In this document: positions 7,427 through 14,688 of the stretch, one piece after another
Position numbering within the stretch: the stretch's first letter is position 1
Layout of the letters: every line of letters starts with the position of its first letter
Origin: CAXFCD01 sp964001155
GTDB taxonomy: Bacteria > Fidelibacterota > Marinisomatia > Marinisomatales > UBA1611
Assembly: GCA_964001155.1 (NCBI GenBank)
Contig: CAXFCD010000036.1
Span: 1-15,213 of the forward strand
Direction: 5' to 3'
DNA length: 15,213 bases
Position numbers and translations under genes: made by a program
Notes under the pieces: model-generated
What the model was told of the DNA's origin: nothing
The model's input: the letters and a program-made list of their open reading frames with translations, nothing else
The model's database searches: none

Positions 7427-8664
7427 TCGTATTTCCGAATACAGATTACCGCATTATGTCCGCCAAAACCAAAAGTGTTTGACAACACAGCGTTGACTTC
7501 ATGTTCCTGGGCTGTATTGGGTACATAGTCAAGGGTACAATCTGGGTCCGGTGTTTCATAGTTGATCGTGGGTGGAAGGAGTTGGTCCTGAATAGCCTTA
7601 ACAGCAGCCACAGCCTCAATGCCACCGGCTGCTCCCAACAAATGTCCGGTCATAGATTTGGTGGAACTGACCTTTAATTTACTGCTGTGGTCGCCAAATA
7701 ATTCAGTAATGGCAGCAGATTCATTTCGGTCATTAAATGGTGTGGATGTGCCGTGGGCATTTATATAATCAATACCGGTCTTATTCAACTCGGCATCTTG
7801 AATAGCACGTTCCATGGCTCTCAATGCTCCGGCGCCACCAGAGGCAGGTTGGGTGATATGAAACGCATCATCAGTGGCACCGTATCCCGCCAATTCAGCC
7901 AAAATGGTTGCGCCGCGTTTTTTGGCATGACTTTCAGTTTCAATGACCATCATGCCGGCACCTTCGCCCAATACAAATCCATCTCTGTCATTTTCAAATG
8001 GACGGCTGGCTTTAGTTGGTTCGTCACAGGAAGTTGACAAGGCGCGCATATTTGCAAATCCGGCGATGGTTAACGGTGTTACACTGGCTTCTGTTCCACC
8101 GCAGACCATCAAATCCGCATCTCCGGCTCGAATGAGCCTCATAGCCATCCCAATTGCATCAGTAGCTGAAGCGCAAGCTGAGGTGACGGTTTGGTTTGGT
8201 CCCCGAAATCCCCAGCGAATGGACAAATGTCCACCAGCTATGTTCGCAATCATTTTTGGCACAAACTGAGGAGATACACGACGAGCACCGCGGGTTTCCA
8301 AGGTGGTGTGTTGGTCTTCCAATGTTTGGATACCACCTACACCGGTTCCGATTGTTACACCAGCTCGATCAAGATCTAATGTTTCAGGGTCAAGGCCCGA
8401 CATAACGACGGCCTCATCCGTAGCCACCAGCGCAAAAACGGAGAAAGGGTCGAGTTTACGGATCTCCTTGTGATCCAACACGGTTTCCGGTTGGAAATCC
8501 GACAACTCACCAGCAATACTGACCCGATGTTCAGATGCATCAAAATAGGTGATGGGACCGATACCGCTCTTTCCTGCAGTACAGGCAGCCCAAAATTCAT
8601 CAACATTATTGCCATTCGGCGCTACAGAGCCTAAACCGGTAATAACAATTTTTTCTCGGGTCAT
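7423..8664 (-). CDS. fabF: 3-oxoacyl-[ACP] synthase II
   Basis: This is a KAS II elongating condensing enzyme of 413 residues, the usual length. The Cys-His-His triad is visible: C164 in TSACASA, H304 in NAHGTSTP and H341 in KSMTGHLLGAAGG, with K336 as the conserved lysine. The C-terminal gating loop NTFGFGGHN holds F400. It condenses malonyl-ACP with acyl-ACP in the cytosol. ATG 8664 follows the acpP stop by 12 bases with only a weak GGA as ribosome site. Its TGA stop overlaps the rnc TTG. Typical acpP-fabF-rnc order supports fabF rather than fabB, and no second condensing enzyme of this type is in the window. Confidence 0.97.
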   Translation of the reverse strand: MTREKIVITGLGSVAPNGNNVDEFWAACTAGKSGIGPITYFDASEHRVSIAGELSDFQPETVLDHKEIRKLDPFSVFALVATDEAVVMSGLDPETLDLDRAGVTIGTGVGGIQTLEDQHTTLETRGARRVSPQFVPKMIANIAGGHLSIRWGFRGPNQTVTSACASATDAIGMAMRLIRAGDADLMVCGGTEASVTPLTIAGFANMRALSTSCDEPTKASRPFENDRDGFVLGEGAGMMVIETESHAKKRGATILAELAGYGATDDAFHITQPASGGAGALRAMERAIQDAELNKTGIDYINAHGTSTPFNDRNESAAITELFGDHSSKLKVSSTKSMTGHLLGAAGGIEAVAAVKAIQDQLLPPTINYETPDPDCTLDYVPNTAQEHEVNAVLSNTFGFGGHNAVICIRKYD

Positions 8665-8676
8665 TTTGTTTTCCGT

Positions 8677-8907
8677 TTATTGAACTTTTTCTATGTAGTC
8701 AACTGCAGCGCCAACCGTCATGATGTTTTCAGCGTCTTCATCCGGAATTTCGATACCAAACTCTTCTTCCAATTCCATGATAAGTTCAACGGTATCTAAT
8801 GAATCAGCACCGAGATCATCTACGAAATGAGCTTCAGCTTTGATTGCATCTCCTTCAACGCCGAGTTTATCGATGATGACTTCTTTTACTTTGTCAAATG
8901 TGGACAT
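8677..8907 (-). CDS. acpP: Acyl carrier protein
   Basis: This 76-residue acidic ACP carries S36 in GADSLDTVEL, the site of 4'-phosphopantetheine attachment. The frame stays open for 13 more codons upstream to 8946, but the start is set at 8907 because a strong AAGGAG precedes it by five bases, the resulting N terminus (MSTFDKVKEVI) is that of the family, and the longer form would run into fabG. It is the acyl carrier for all Fab enzymes here and the donor for PlsX. No phosphopantetheinyl transferase is in the window. Confidence 0.97.
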   Translation of the reverse strand: MSTFDKVKEVIIDKLGVEGDAIKAEAHFVDDLGADSLDTVELIMELEEEFGIEIPDEDAENIMTVGAAVDYIEKVQ

Positions 8908-8912
8908 AATGT

Positions 8913-8918
8913 CTCCTT
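8913..8918 (-). promoter_or_regulatory. Strong Shine-Dalgarno of acpP
   Basis: AAGGAG on the minus strand, five bases before the ATG at 8907, next to the end of fabG. It is one of the clearest ribosome sites in the cluster, fitting the high abundance of ACP, and it decides the acpP start. Confidence 0.85.
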
Positions 8919-8920
8919 GG

Positions 8921-9667
8921 TTAATTGATGACTCGGCCACCATCAACTGTGATGGTTTGGCCGGTAATGTAATTTGCTTCGTCCGAGGCCAGGAAAAGCG
9001 CGGTATGGGCGATATCTTCCGGAGTTCCGATTCTGCTCACAGGAATCCTGTTTAAAAATTCTTCTTTGACTTCGTCGGATAATTCATCTGTCATATCTGT
9101 TCCTATCCAGCCAGGTGCGATGCAGTTCACTGTGATGCCTCTGGTAGCCACTTCTTTAGCCACGGATTGACTCATGCCGATAAGTCCTGCTTTAGATGCA
9201 GCATAATTGGATTGCCCAGGATTACCGGTAAGTCCCACAATAGAGGTGATATTAATTATCCTGCCGCTCCTATTTTTCATCATAGGACGGATGGCAGCTT
9301 TCATGCCGTAAAATGCGCCTTTTAAATTTATATTCAGGACAGTATCCCATTGCCCTTCTTTCATACGCATGAGCAAATTGTCCTGAGTGACACCGGCGTT
9401 ATTAATCAAAATATCAAGTTTGCCTTTGGATTTGGCTGTGTCACTTATCAAGGTAGAAAATGCATCGCCATCGCTAATATCGCATGTGGCGAAGGAAGCA
9501 GAACCGCCATTGGAATTGATTTCTTCGGAAAGGGTTTTAATGGCTTCTTCTGTCCGGGCTACATTAACTACATGTGCGCCGGCCTTGGCGAAAATTTCGG
9601 CAATCACTTTTCCGATTCCCCTAGAAGCGCCGGTAACAATTGCTACTTTGTCGGATAAACTAAACAT
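8921..9667 (-). CDS. fabG: 3-oxoacyl-[ACP] reductase
   Basis: This classical short-chain dehydrogenase has 248 residues. The cofactor motif TGASRGIG is at 12-19, NNAG at 89-92, and the catalytic tetrad is N114, S142, Y155, K159 (YAASK). The C-terminal ITGQTITVDGG segment is typical of FabG. It reduces 3-oxoacyl-ACP with NADPH. ATG 9667 overlaps the 3' end of fabD by eight bases, so translation is probably coupled; no clear ribosome site is seen. Its position between fabD and acpP makes the FabG role secure against other SDR activities. Confidence 0.96.
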   Translation of the reverse strand: MFSLSDKVAIVTGASRGIGKVIAEIFAKAGAHVVNVARTEEAIKTLSEEINSNGGSASFATCDISDGDAFSTLISDTAKSKGKLDILINNAGVTQDNLLMRMKEGQWDTVLNINLKGAFYGMKAAIRPMMKNRSGRIINITSIVGLTGNPGQSNYAASKAGLIGMSQSVAKEVATRGITVNCIAPGWIGTDMTDELSDEVKEEFLNRIPVSRIGTPEDIAHTALFLASDEANYITGQTITVDGGRVIN

Positions 9668-10580
9668 GAAAATTTTCTAATTGTTCTAAAGAATCAATAC
9701 CTTGGGATGGTGTTCTGCGGTCAATCCGTTTATTAAGACCTTGCAGAACTTTTCCAGGACCCACCTCGATAAAAGATTCTATCCCGGTATCTTTCATGGA
9801 AAGAATAGACTTTGTCCAGAGAACTGGATTCTCCAATTGTCGAATGAGTGAATCTTTAATATCGTTTCCTTTTTTCACCGGTTTTGCATCAACGTTTGTA
9901 AAAACTGGGAAAAGCGCATCTGAAATTTCGAGAGAATTCAGCATTTCGGCAAGGGCTTCCCGTGCGGGTGTCATAAGGGGGGAATGAAAGGCTCCACTTA
10001 CATTTAGCTCCACTGCCATTCTTGCACCGGATTCTTTGGCAGATTCAATGACAGCATGAACCGCGTCAGGTGAACCGGAAATCACAACTTGTCCGGCAGA
10101 ATTAAAATTAGCCGCTACTACCACACCATCACCGCTATAATTTTCACAAAGATTTGTAACAGTCTCATCATCCAAGCCAACAATTGCAGCCATGGTCCCT
10201 TGCTGTACTTCTCCGGCTCGGGCCATATTTTCTGCGCGAACCTTTACAAGAGATAATCCGGTTTCAAAATCGAAGGCATCGGCCACCGCTAAAGCTGAAT
10301 ATTCGCCTAAACTGTGACCAGCAACTGCATTTGGAGAATAGCCTTTTTCTTTCAGTAATTCACCGAGAATGACTGAAACGATATAAATTGAAGGTTGGGT
10401 GAACTGTGTTTGTTTTAATGTGTCTTCCGGACCATCAAAAATGATAGATTGGATATCACAGCCCATGATGCCATTTGCTTGATTAAAATACTGTTTCCCC
10501 AATTCGGTTTGGTCAAACAGGTCTTTTCCCATCCCGACTTTTTGGGAGGCTTGTCCGGGGAATAACCACGCAGTTTTCAT
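9660..10580 (-). CDS. fabD: Malonyl-CoA:ACP transacylase
   Basis: This 306-residue acyltransferase transfers malonyl from CoA to AcpP. The oxyanion segment FPGQASQ is at 8-14, nucleophile S90 in GHSLGEYSAL, carboxylate-binding R115 and catalytic H199 in GAFHSPLM. The start is set at ATG 10580 although the frame is open to 10616, because MKTAWLFPGQ is the family N terminus and the ATG overlaps the fabH stop in an ATGA junction. The extra 12 residues of the longer form read through fabH coding sequence. A GGGG run lies upstream as a possible ribosome site. Confidence 0.96.
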   Translation of the reverse strand: MKTAWLFPGQASQKVGMGKDLFDQTELGKQYFNQANGIMGCDIQSIIFDGPEDTLKQTQFTQPSIYIVSVILGELLKEKGYSPNAVAGHSLGEYSALAVADAFDFETGLSLVKVRAENMARAGEVQQGTMAAIVGLDDETVTNLCENYSGDGVVVAANFNSAGQVVISGSPDAVHAVIESAKESGARMAVELNVSGAFHSPLMTPAREALAEMLNSLEISDALFPVFTNVDAKPVKKGNDIKDSLIRQLENPVLWTKSILSMKDTGIESFIEVGPGKVLQGLNKRIDRRTPSQGIDSLEQLENFHV

Positions 10581-11578
10581 GAATGGGTTCCCCACTTTAA
10601 CAAAATGCTGCCCCAAGTAAATCCGGCACCAAATGCAGCTAAAAGAACAATGTCACCGTCCTTGATTTTACCATCTTCTACCGCTTCATTCATGCCGATG
10701 GGAATCGTCCCTGCTGTCGTATTTCCGTACCGATCGATATTGATTAAAACTTTTTCATCAGAAATATTGCATCTTTCCGATGCAGCATCAATAATTCTTT
10801 TATTGGCTTGATGGGGAATAAATAGAGCAATATCATCTCCAGTCAAATTATTTTGCTTTAAGATTCTTTCTGAAACGTCAGCCATGCCCTTCACAGCAAA
10901 TTTGAATACTTTTTTTCCATCCTGCATTATATAATGCTGTTTTGCTTCAACGGATTCAACCGTAGCAGGTATTCTGCTTCCACCGCCGGGTATGTGTAAA
11001 AATCCACCACCTGCACCATCCATGTGGAGGATTGAATCAAATATGCCTGCGCCGGATTCCGTCGGTTCCAAAATTGCTCCACCGGCACCATCTCCAAATA
11101 GAACGCACGTATTTCGGTCCTTAAAATCTAAGATTGATGACATGGTATCCACGCCGATAACCATCACTTTGTTGTATTTTCCTGAATTAATGAATTTGCT
11201 TCCTGTTTCCAATCCATAGAGATAACCGGTACATGCGCCGCTGAGATCAAATCCCCAAGCATTCTTAGCGCCAATATTATTTTGGACAATAGCAGCAGTG
11301 GAAGGGGTAAAGTGGTCAGGTGTCACAGTGGAAATGATAATGATATCAATTTCTTCTGCAGAAATGCCACGCTTTTCTAATAGCGCATTTGCAACTTGGG
11401 TGGATAAATCAGAAGTTGCTTCATTTTCCGCGGCAATATGGCGTTGGGAAATTCCGGTACGTGTCCGAATCCACTCATCGGATGTCTCAACCAATTTTTC
11501 CAATTCAAAATTGGTCATGACCCTTTCCGGAACATAATGAGCAGTGGCTGTGATCGCAGCGTTCAATTTAGTTTCCAA
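10577..11578 (-). CDS. fabH: 3-oxoacyl-[ACP] synthase III
   Basis: KAS III (333 residues) starts chain synthesis by condensing acetyl-CoA or another acyl-CoA primer with malonyl-ACP. The Cys-His-Asn triad is C116 in LSGACTGYL, H256 in IPHQANKRI and N286 in YGNTTAGTIP. No ATG fits: the first in-frame Met after the start is at codon 21 and would remove the first strand. Two TTG codons are candidates. TTG 11578 overlaps plsX by 11 bases. TTG 11566, four codons later, lies one base past the plsX stop with GGA seven bases upstream. The longer form is given; the shorter is equally credible. Confidence 0.95.
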   Translation of the reverse strand: METKLNAAITATAHYVPERVMTNFELEKLVETSDEWIRTRTGISQRHIAAENEATSDLSTQVANALLEKRGISAEEIDIIIISTVTPDHFTPSTAAIVQNNIGAKNAWGFDLSGACTGYLYGLETGSKFINSGKYNKVMVIGVDTMSSILDFKDRNTCVLFGDGAGGAILEPTESGAGIFDSILHMDGAGGGFLHIPGGGSRIPATVESVEAKQHYIMQDGKKVFKFAVKGMADVSERILKQNNLTGDDIALFIPHQANKRIIDAASERCNISDEKVLINIDRYGNTTAGTIPIGMNEAVEDGKIKDGDIVLLAAFGAGFTWGSILLKWGTHS

Positions 11579-12563
11579 AATGAATCGCTAAACTTTTTTG
11601 AGTGTCTTCGATCAATTTATTTTCGATGCACTTTTGTGCTAAAAAAATAGAATTCATAATTGATTTAGGGCCGGAACTGCCATGACAGACAATTGAAATT
11701 CCATTGACACCTAATAGTGGCGTGCCGCCATGCTCCTCATAATCATATTTTGATCTTAATGTTTCAAAAATTGGCTTCATAAGTCCTGCACCAATTTTAT
11801 AAGAAACTTTTTCTTCAATTTTTTGCCTCATCTCATCGGTGAAAAAGTTGATCCATGATTCAGCAAATTTTAAAAGTGTATTGCCTACAAACCCATCGCA
11901 GATCAACACATCCGCCTTGGAAGTAAGTAAACTTCGACCTTCAATATTGCCAACAAAGTTTGGCATTTCTGAAAGTAGTTTATAGGATTCAATGTAAAGT
12001 TCGGAACCTTTGCTCGGCTCGCTGCCAATATTCACCAACCCAATTTTAGGAGCAGCGAATCCTTCCACATGATCATAATAATGGGAAGCCATGAGTGCGA
12101 ATTGAACCAGGTGTTCCGGTTTGGCATCTGGATTTGCCCCAACATCACACAATACTTTACCACGACCTTCTGTTGGGAAGTAGGCCGCTAGAGCTGGTCT
12201 GCGAACACCGGGAATCCTCCCGAAGGAAAGGAGAGATGTTGACATCACCGCACCTGTATGTCCGGCGCTGATAAATCCATCGGCCTCGCCATCTTTCACC
12301 ATTTTGATCCCTCGGACTAAGGATGAATTCGGTTTTGTTTTGAGAACTTTGGATCCTTTATCCTCCATGGTGACCACATCATCGGTATGGACAATTTCGA
12401 TAGAATTAGAATCGTGTTCATTTAATTCCTTTCGAATAGCAGTTTCATCACCAACGAGGATGAGGCTCAAGTGGTTGGACGATTTATTTAATGCATCCAA
12501 TGCACCTTGAACGACGGCGTGGGGGGCAAAATCGCCTCCCATGGCATCCAGGGCAAATCTCAT
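11568..12563 (-). CDS. plsX: Phosphate acyltransferase PlsX
   Basis: PlsX (331 residues) converts acyl-ACP and phosphate to acyl-phosphate for PlsY, linking fatty-acid and phospholipid synthesis at the membrane surface. Family motifs are the N-terminal DAMGGDFAP (6-14), SAGHTGAVMS (99-108), CDVGANPD (139-146), VGNIEGR (204-210) and CDGFVGNTLLKF (222-233). ATG 12563 is 15 bases after the rpmF stop. No Shine-Dalgarno is visible; the leader is C- and T-rich, so translation probably depends on coupling with rpmF. The order rpmF-plsX-fabH is conserved in many bacteria. Confidence 0.97.
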   Translation of the reverse strand: MRFALDAMGGDFAPHAVVQGALDALNKSSNHLSLILVGDETAIRKELNEHDSNSIEIVHTDDVVTMEDKGSKVLKTKPNSSLVRGIKMVKDGEADGFISAGHTGAVMSTSLLSFGRIPGVRRPALAAYFPTEGRGKVLCDVGANPDAKPEHLVQFALMASHYYDHVEGFAAPKIGLVNIGSEPSKGSELYIESYKLLSEMPNFVGNIEGRSLLTSKADVLICDGFVGNTLLKFAESWINFFTDEMRQKIEEKVSYKIGAGLMKPIFETLRSKYDYEEHGGTPLLGVNGISIVCHGSSGPKSIMNSIFLAQKCIENKLIEDTQKSLAIHFGN

Positions 12564-12578
12564 TTAAAAAGGGGAAAA

Positions 12579-12755
12579 TTAAGCGGCAGAAACAACCGGG
12601 CGACCGCGATAGTATCCACAATTAGGGCATGCTCGATGCGGTAATTTTGTTTGGCTGCATTGTGGGCAACTAGTGGTTGCCACCGCAACAGATTTGTAAT
12701 GCGCACGACGTTTTTTGCCGCGAGCTTTTGATTGACGTCTTTTTGGCAGTGCCAT
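12579..12755 (-). CDS. rpmF: 50S ribosomal protein L32
   Basis: This 58-residue protein is found by direct translation of the gap between plsX and DUF177. It begins MALPKRRQSKARGKKRRAH, the typical L32 N terminus, and carries a zinc ribbon of two Cys pairs, C30-x-x-C33 and C43-x-x-C46, followed by GYYRGR. It is a small basic component of the large ribosomal subunit. A good AGGAG precedes ATG 12755 by five bases. The DUF177 stop is 15 bases upstream of the start. The zinc-binding (C+) form is present; no zinc-independent paralogue is in the window. Confidence 0.96.
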   Translation of the reverse strand: MALPKRRQSKARGKKRRAHYKSVAVATTSCPQCSQTKLPHRACPNCGYYRGRPVVSAA

Positions 12756-12760
12756 GAAAT

Positions 12761-12766
12761 CTCCTC
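12761..12766 (-). promoter_or_regulatory. Shine-Dalgarno of rpmF
   Basis: GAGGAG on the minus strand, five bases before the rpmF ATG. It supports a separate, efficient start for L32 within the DUF177-rpmF-plsX transcript. Confidence 0.8.
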
Positions 12767-12770
12767 AATT

Positions 12771-13268
12771 CTACTCTGATTTAATATTTTTTAATACATC
12801 CCAGGGACTGTCACCTTCATCCGGTTTACAATCGCAAGATGTTAAATTCAAGTTGGTTCCGCATTGGGGACAAAGACCTTTACACTCTTCCTCGCATATC
12901 GGATTCATGGGTTCTGCTAAACTAATGATATCGGCAATTGATGCACTCAAATCAATCTGATCTTGGTGATCCGGGAAAAGAATCACATCCTGATCATCGG
13001 TTGAAATTTCTTCTCGGGCTGTGAGCCAAACCTTCATGGGCAGGGTAAGGTCAAAAGGGTTTTTACTTAGGCACCGGACGCATTCATAAACAAGTTGGGC
13101 CTTAATTTCGCCGGAAACCTGAAACCCAAATTGTACGATTTGCGCCGATAGTTCACATTGAATATGATCTGCGGCGAAAACCATCTCGCGGTCCGGTAAT
13201 CCCTTTGCGGACATGTCAAAAAGCTTATGATTAAACTCGGAGGCTAATTCCGATCGTAATAGCTTCAT
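12771..13268 (-). CDS. yceD: DUF177 (YceD family) protein
   Basis: This 165-residue protein is of the YceD/DUF177 family, which almost always lies directly upstream of rpmF; genetic work in bacteria and plants links the family to 23S rRNA accumulation. It has a CVRC pair at 63-66 in the central beta region and a C-terminal cluster C125, C129, C133, C136, C145, C147 within ICEEECKGLCPQCGTNLN and CDC, which looks like a metal site. It ends in SPWDVLKNIK, like the DPRWAAL tail of the family. No Shine-Dalgarno precedes ATG 13268, and the 90-bp upstream gap holds a candidate promoter, so this is probably the first gene of the fab transcript. Start choice is moderately sure. Confidence 0.88.
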   Translation of the reverse strand: MKLLRSELASEFNHKLFDMSAKGLPDREMVFAADHIQCELSAQIVQFGFQVSGEIKAQLVYECVRCLSKNPFDLTLPMKVWLTAREEISTDDQDVILFPDHQDQIDLSASIADIISLAEPMNPICEEECKGLCPQCGTNLNLTSCDCKPDEGDSPWDVLKNIKSE

Positions 13269-13277
13269 ATACAGCCG

Positions 13278-13309
13278 AAAAAATTACCGATTTACTTGAA
13301 TTTATCCAA
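13278..13309 (-). promoter_or_regulatory. Candidate promoter of the DUF177-rpmF-fab operon
   Basis: On the minus strand TTG (13309-13307) and TAATTTTTT (13286-13278) are separated by 20 bases. This resembles the -33 TTTG / -7 TAnnTTTG promoters known from Bacteroidota, with T in place of the last G. It is in the only gap of the leftward half. It would leave a very short leader before ATG 13268, consistent with the missing Shine-Dalgarno. Motif match is weak. Confidence 0.3.
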
Positions 13310-13310
13310 G
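13295..13310. repeat. Near-perfect 16-bp palindrome upstream of the fab operon
   Basis: The site reads CTTGAATTTATCCAAG on the plus strand. The four outer pairs and most inner pairs are symmetric, with one G-T position and an A-A centre. It overlaps the candidate -33 element, a position suited to a repressor operator. No known fatty-acid regulator site (FapR, FabT, FadR) is recognised in it. Confidence 0.3.
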
Positions 13311-13358
13311 GTAGAAAGCCGGTATGGTATTGAGTCAGTTTTGGTGGAACTTTCCCTC

Positions 13359-14669
13359 TTAATCCTCTGAATTATCCTTTTCGGAGTCGGTGTCTTCAGT
13401 AGAATCACTTTCATCCGATGGTGAATCATCTTCGTCAGAATCCCCGTCAGAATCATAAGTTTCATCATCATTGCTGTCCGAATCATCATCGTTGTTGTCA
13501 TCATCGTCATCAAATGAGAAATCATCATCCATATCTTCTTCCAATTCATCTTCATCTTTTCTGTCTAACAAGTCGTCATCATCAGATTTCTTTTTGAAAA
13601 TGATAAACATGATTGTTTCACCAACTGCAAAAATGGATAGGCCATAGGAAAGGATGGACAATAACACGAGGAAAAAACTGATGCCCAACAAAACGCCGGC
13701 AACCGTTTCAGTCCCGGAAAGCGGGTCCGATGCAACTGGAATACTAAAATCAAAACAAGAGAGGCATGCGCTCAGACAATGATTCAGGCAGGCAGAAATG
13801 AACCCGCAGCAGTTAGTGAAAAATGAACACAGCCAATCCGGACAGACCAAGGAGGCTGCATAATTCACCATGCTGCCAAGTTTACCGCCCATGAACCAAT
13901 CACATCCAAAAACATAATTGATAAGGCCATAGGACGCAAGCCAAACCAAACTTAGGAGGTAAACCCCAATTCCAATTAAGGGAATCAAAACAAGATGGTA
14001 GGAAATGACACGCCAAGGTTGGGACCAGGTAATTGAATAAGATTGGAAAACGGTTCCCATGGTATCTTCCTCATAGGTACCAACGATAGCCGGTGTGAAA
14101 TGAAGTGAGACGATAAAAACAATAGCTGTGTAAATTGTAAATACGGAGCCAAAGAAATAAAAGAGATAGGGAACAGCAAACAAGAATTCACCCAAATAGG
14201 GTATCATGCCCATTAAAGCAAAAATGCCTGCAAATACAAGAAAGAAGGCGATAATGAGTAAAACAGCAATTGGCGTGAAAACAACTGGATGCCAATGTTT
14301 ATAAACATATTTCCAAGCATCTCCAGCAGAGAAAAAATCATTCCCTTTCAACTGTTTCAGAGTAACGCGACTGACCGCTGTATATGCCATATAAACCGCT
14401 AAGAACCATGCTTCCAGTCCAATGAAATAAGTTACCCAAGCATACCATTCTGCCTCATGACCAAATAGGCAGGGATAAAGACCGTATTTGGAAAGTGCAT
14501 CTGTAAATGCCATTCCAGCCATGCCTAAGGAAAAATAGGAAAAAATCCAATACAGGATATAACCTGCCAAGTTGCCCACCACAAAGATCCAAATCTTTTT
14601 GCCGCTTAATGCAAGGCGAGGTGCGCGAAAGATATCCCTGACGTCAAAATAAAAATCCATGGGCCCCAT
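13359..14669 (-). CDS. Polytopic membrane protein with Cys-rich segment and Asp-rich C-terminal tail
   Basis: The family is not recognised. The protein has 436 residues. Residues 25-48, 76-100, 128-155, 160-190, 222-250 and 322-358 are hydrophobic, giving about six or more membrane segments. Between the last two lies a segment with C256, C276, C281, C287, C288, C294, C298, C302 and C305. The last 74 residues (363-436) are about 60% Asp/Glu, mostly Asp with Ser and Asn, and follow a KKK stop-transfer patch, so they are probably cytoplasmic. The N-terminal amphipathic RDIFRAPRLALSGKK and the repeated Pro/Trp-containing helices loosely recall DUF4013/YciC-like membrane proteins; this is only an impression. 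AGGAG eight bases upstream supports ATG 14669. It follows the SPOR gene by 19 bases. Confidence 0.8.
   Translation of the reverse strand: MGPMDFYFDVRDIFRAPRLALSGKKIWIFVVGNLAGYILYWIFSYFSLGMAGMAFTDALSKYGLYPCLFGHEAEWYAWVTYFIGLEAWFLAVYMAYTAVSRVTLKQLKGNDFFSAGDAWKYVYKHWHPVVFTPIAVLLIIAFFLVFAGIFALMGMIPYLGEFLFAVPYLFYFFGSVFTIYTAIVFIVSLHFTPAIVGTYEEDTMGTVFQSYSITWSQPWRVISYHLVLIPLIGIGVYLLSLVWLASYGLINYVFGCDWFMGGKLGSMVNYAASLVCPDWLCSFFTNCCGFISACLNHCLSACLSCFDFSIPVASDPLSGTETVAGVLLGISFFLVLLSILSYGLSIFAVGETIMFIIFKKKSDDDDLLDRKDEDELEEDMDDDFSFDDDDDNNDDDSDSNDDETYDSDGDSDEDDSPSDESDSTEDTDSEKDNSED
13362..13583. repeat. Low-complexity GAT/GAC-rich tract encoding the acidic tail
   Basis: On the plus strand this tract is rich in ATC, GTC and TCA triplets; on the coding (minus) strand it is GAT/GAC interspersed with AGT/TCT/AAT codons. 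It encodes residues 363-436 of the membrane protein. Third-base variation shows it is not a pure triplet repeat, but short runs could change length by slippage. Confidence 0.6.
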
Positions 14670-14677
14670 AGTATTAT

Positions 14678-14682
14678 CTCCT
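14678..14682 (-). promoter_or_regulatory. Shine-Dalgarno of the membrane protein gene
   Basis: AGGAG on the minus strand, eight bases before ATG 14669, in the 19-base gap after the SPOR gene. It favours the first Met over the Met three codons later. Confidence 0.7.
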
Positions 14683-14688
14683 AAAGAA

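Noticed and set aside
7753..8405. Several plus-strand open frames of 62-108 codons opposite fabF
   Set aside because: They are antisense shadows of a well-supported gene and lack recognisable domains or ribosome sites.
8677..8946. Longer 89-residue form of acyl carrier protein
   Set aside because: The extra 13 residues overlap fabG and are unlike any ACP N terminus; a strong AAGGAG sits five bases before the ATG at 8907.
9660..10616. Longer 318-residue form of FabD starting in fabH
   Set aside because: The first codon is not ATG and the added residues read through fabH; the ATG at 10580 forms an ATGA junction and gives the family N terminus.
13292..13555. 87-residue Met/Ile/Lys/Thr-rich reading frame
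   Set aside because: It is a shifted reading of the GAT-rich tract encoding the acidic tail, which gives runs of ATG and ATA codons; no independent support.
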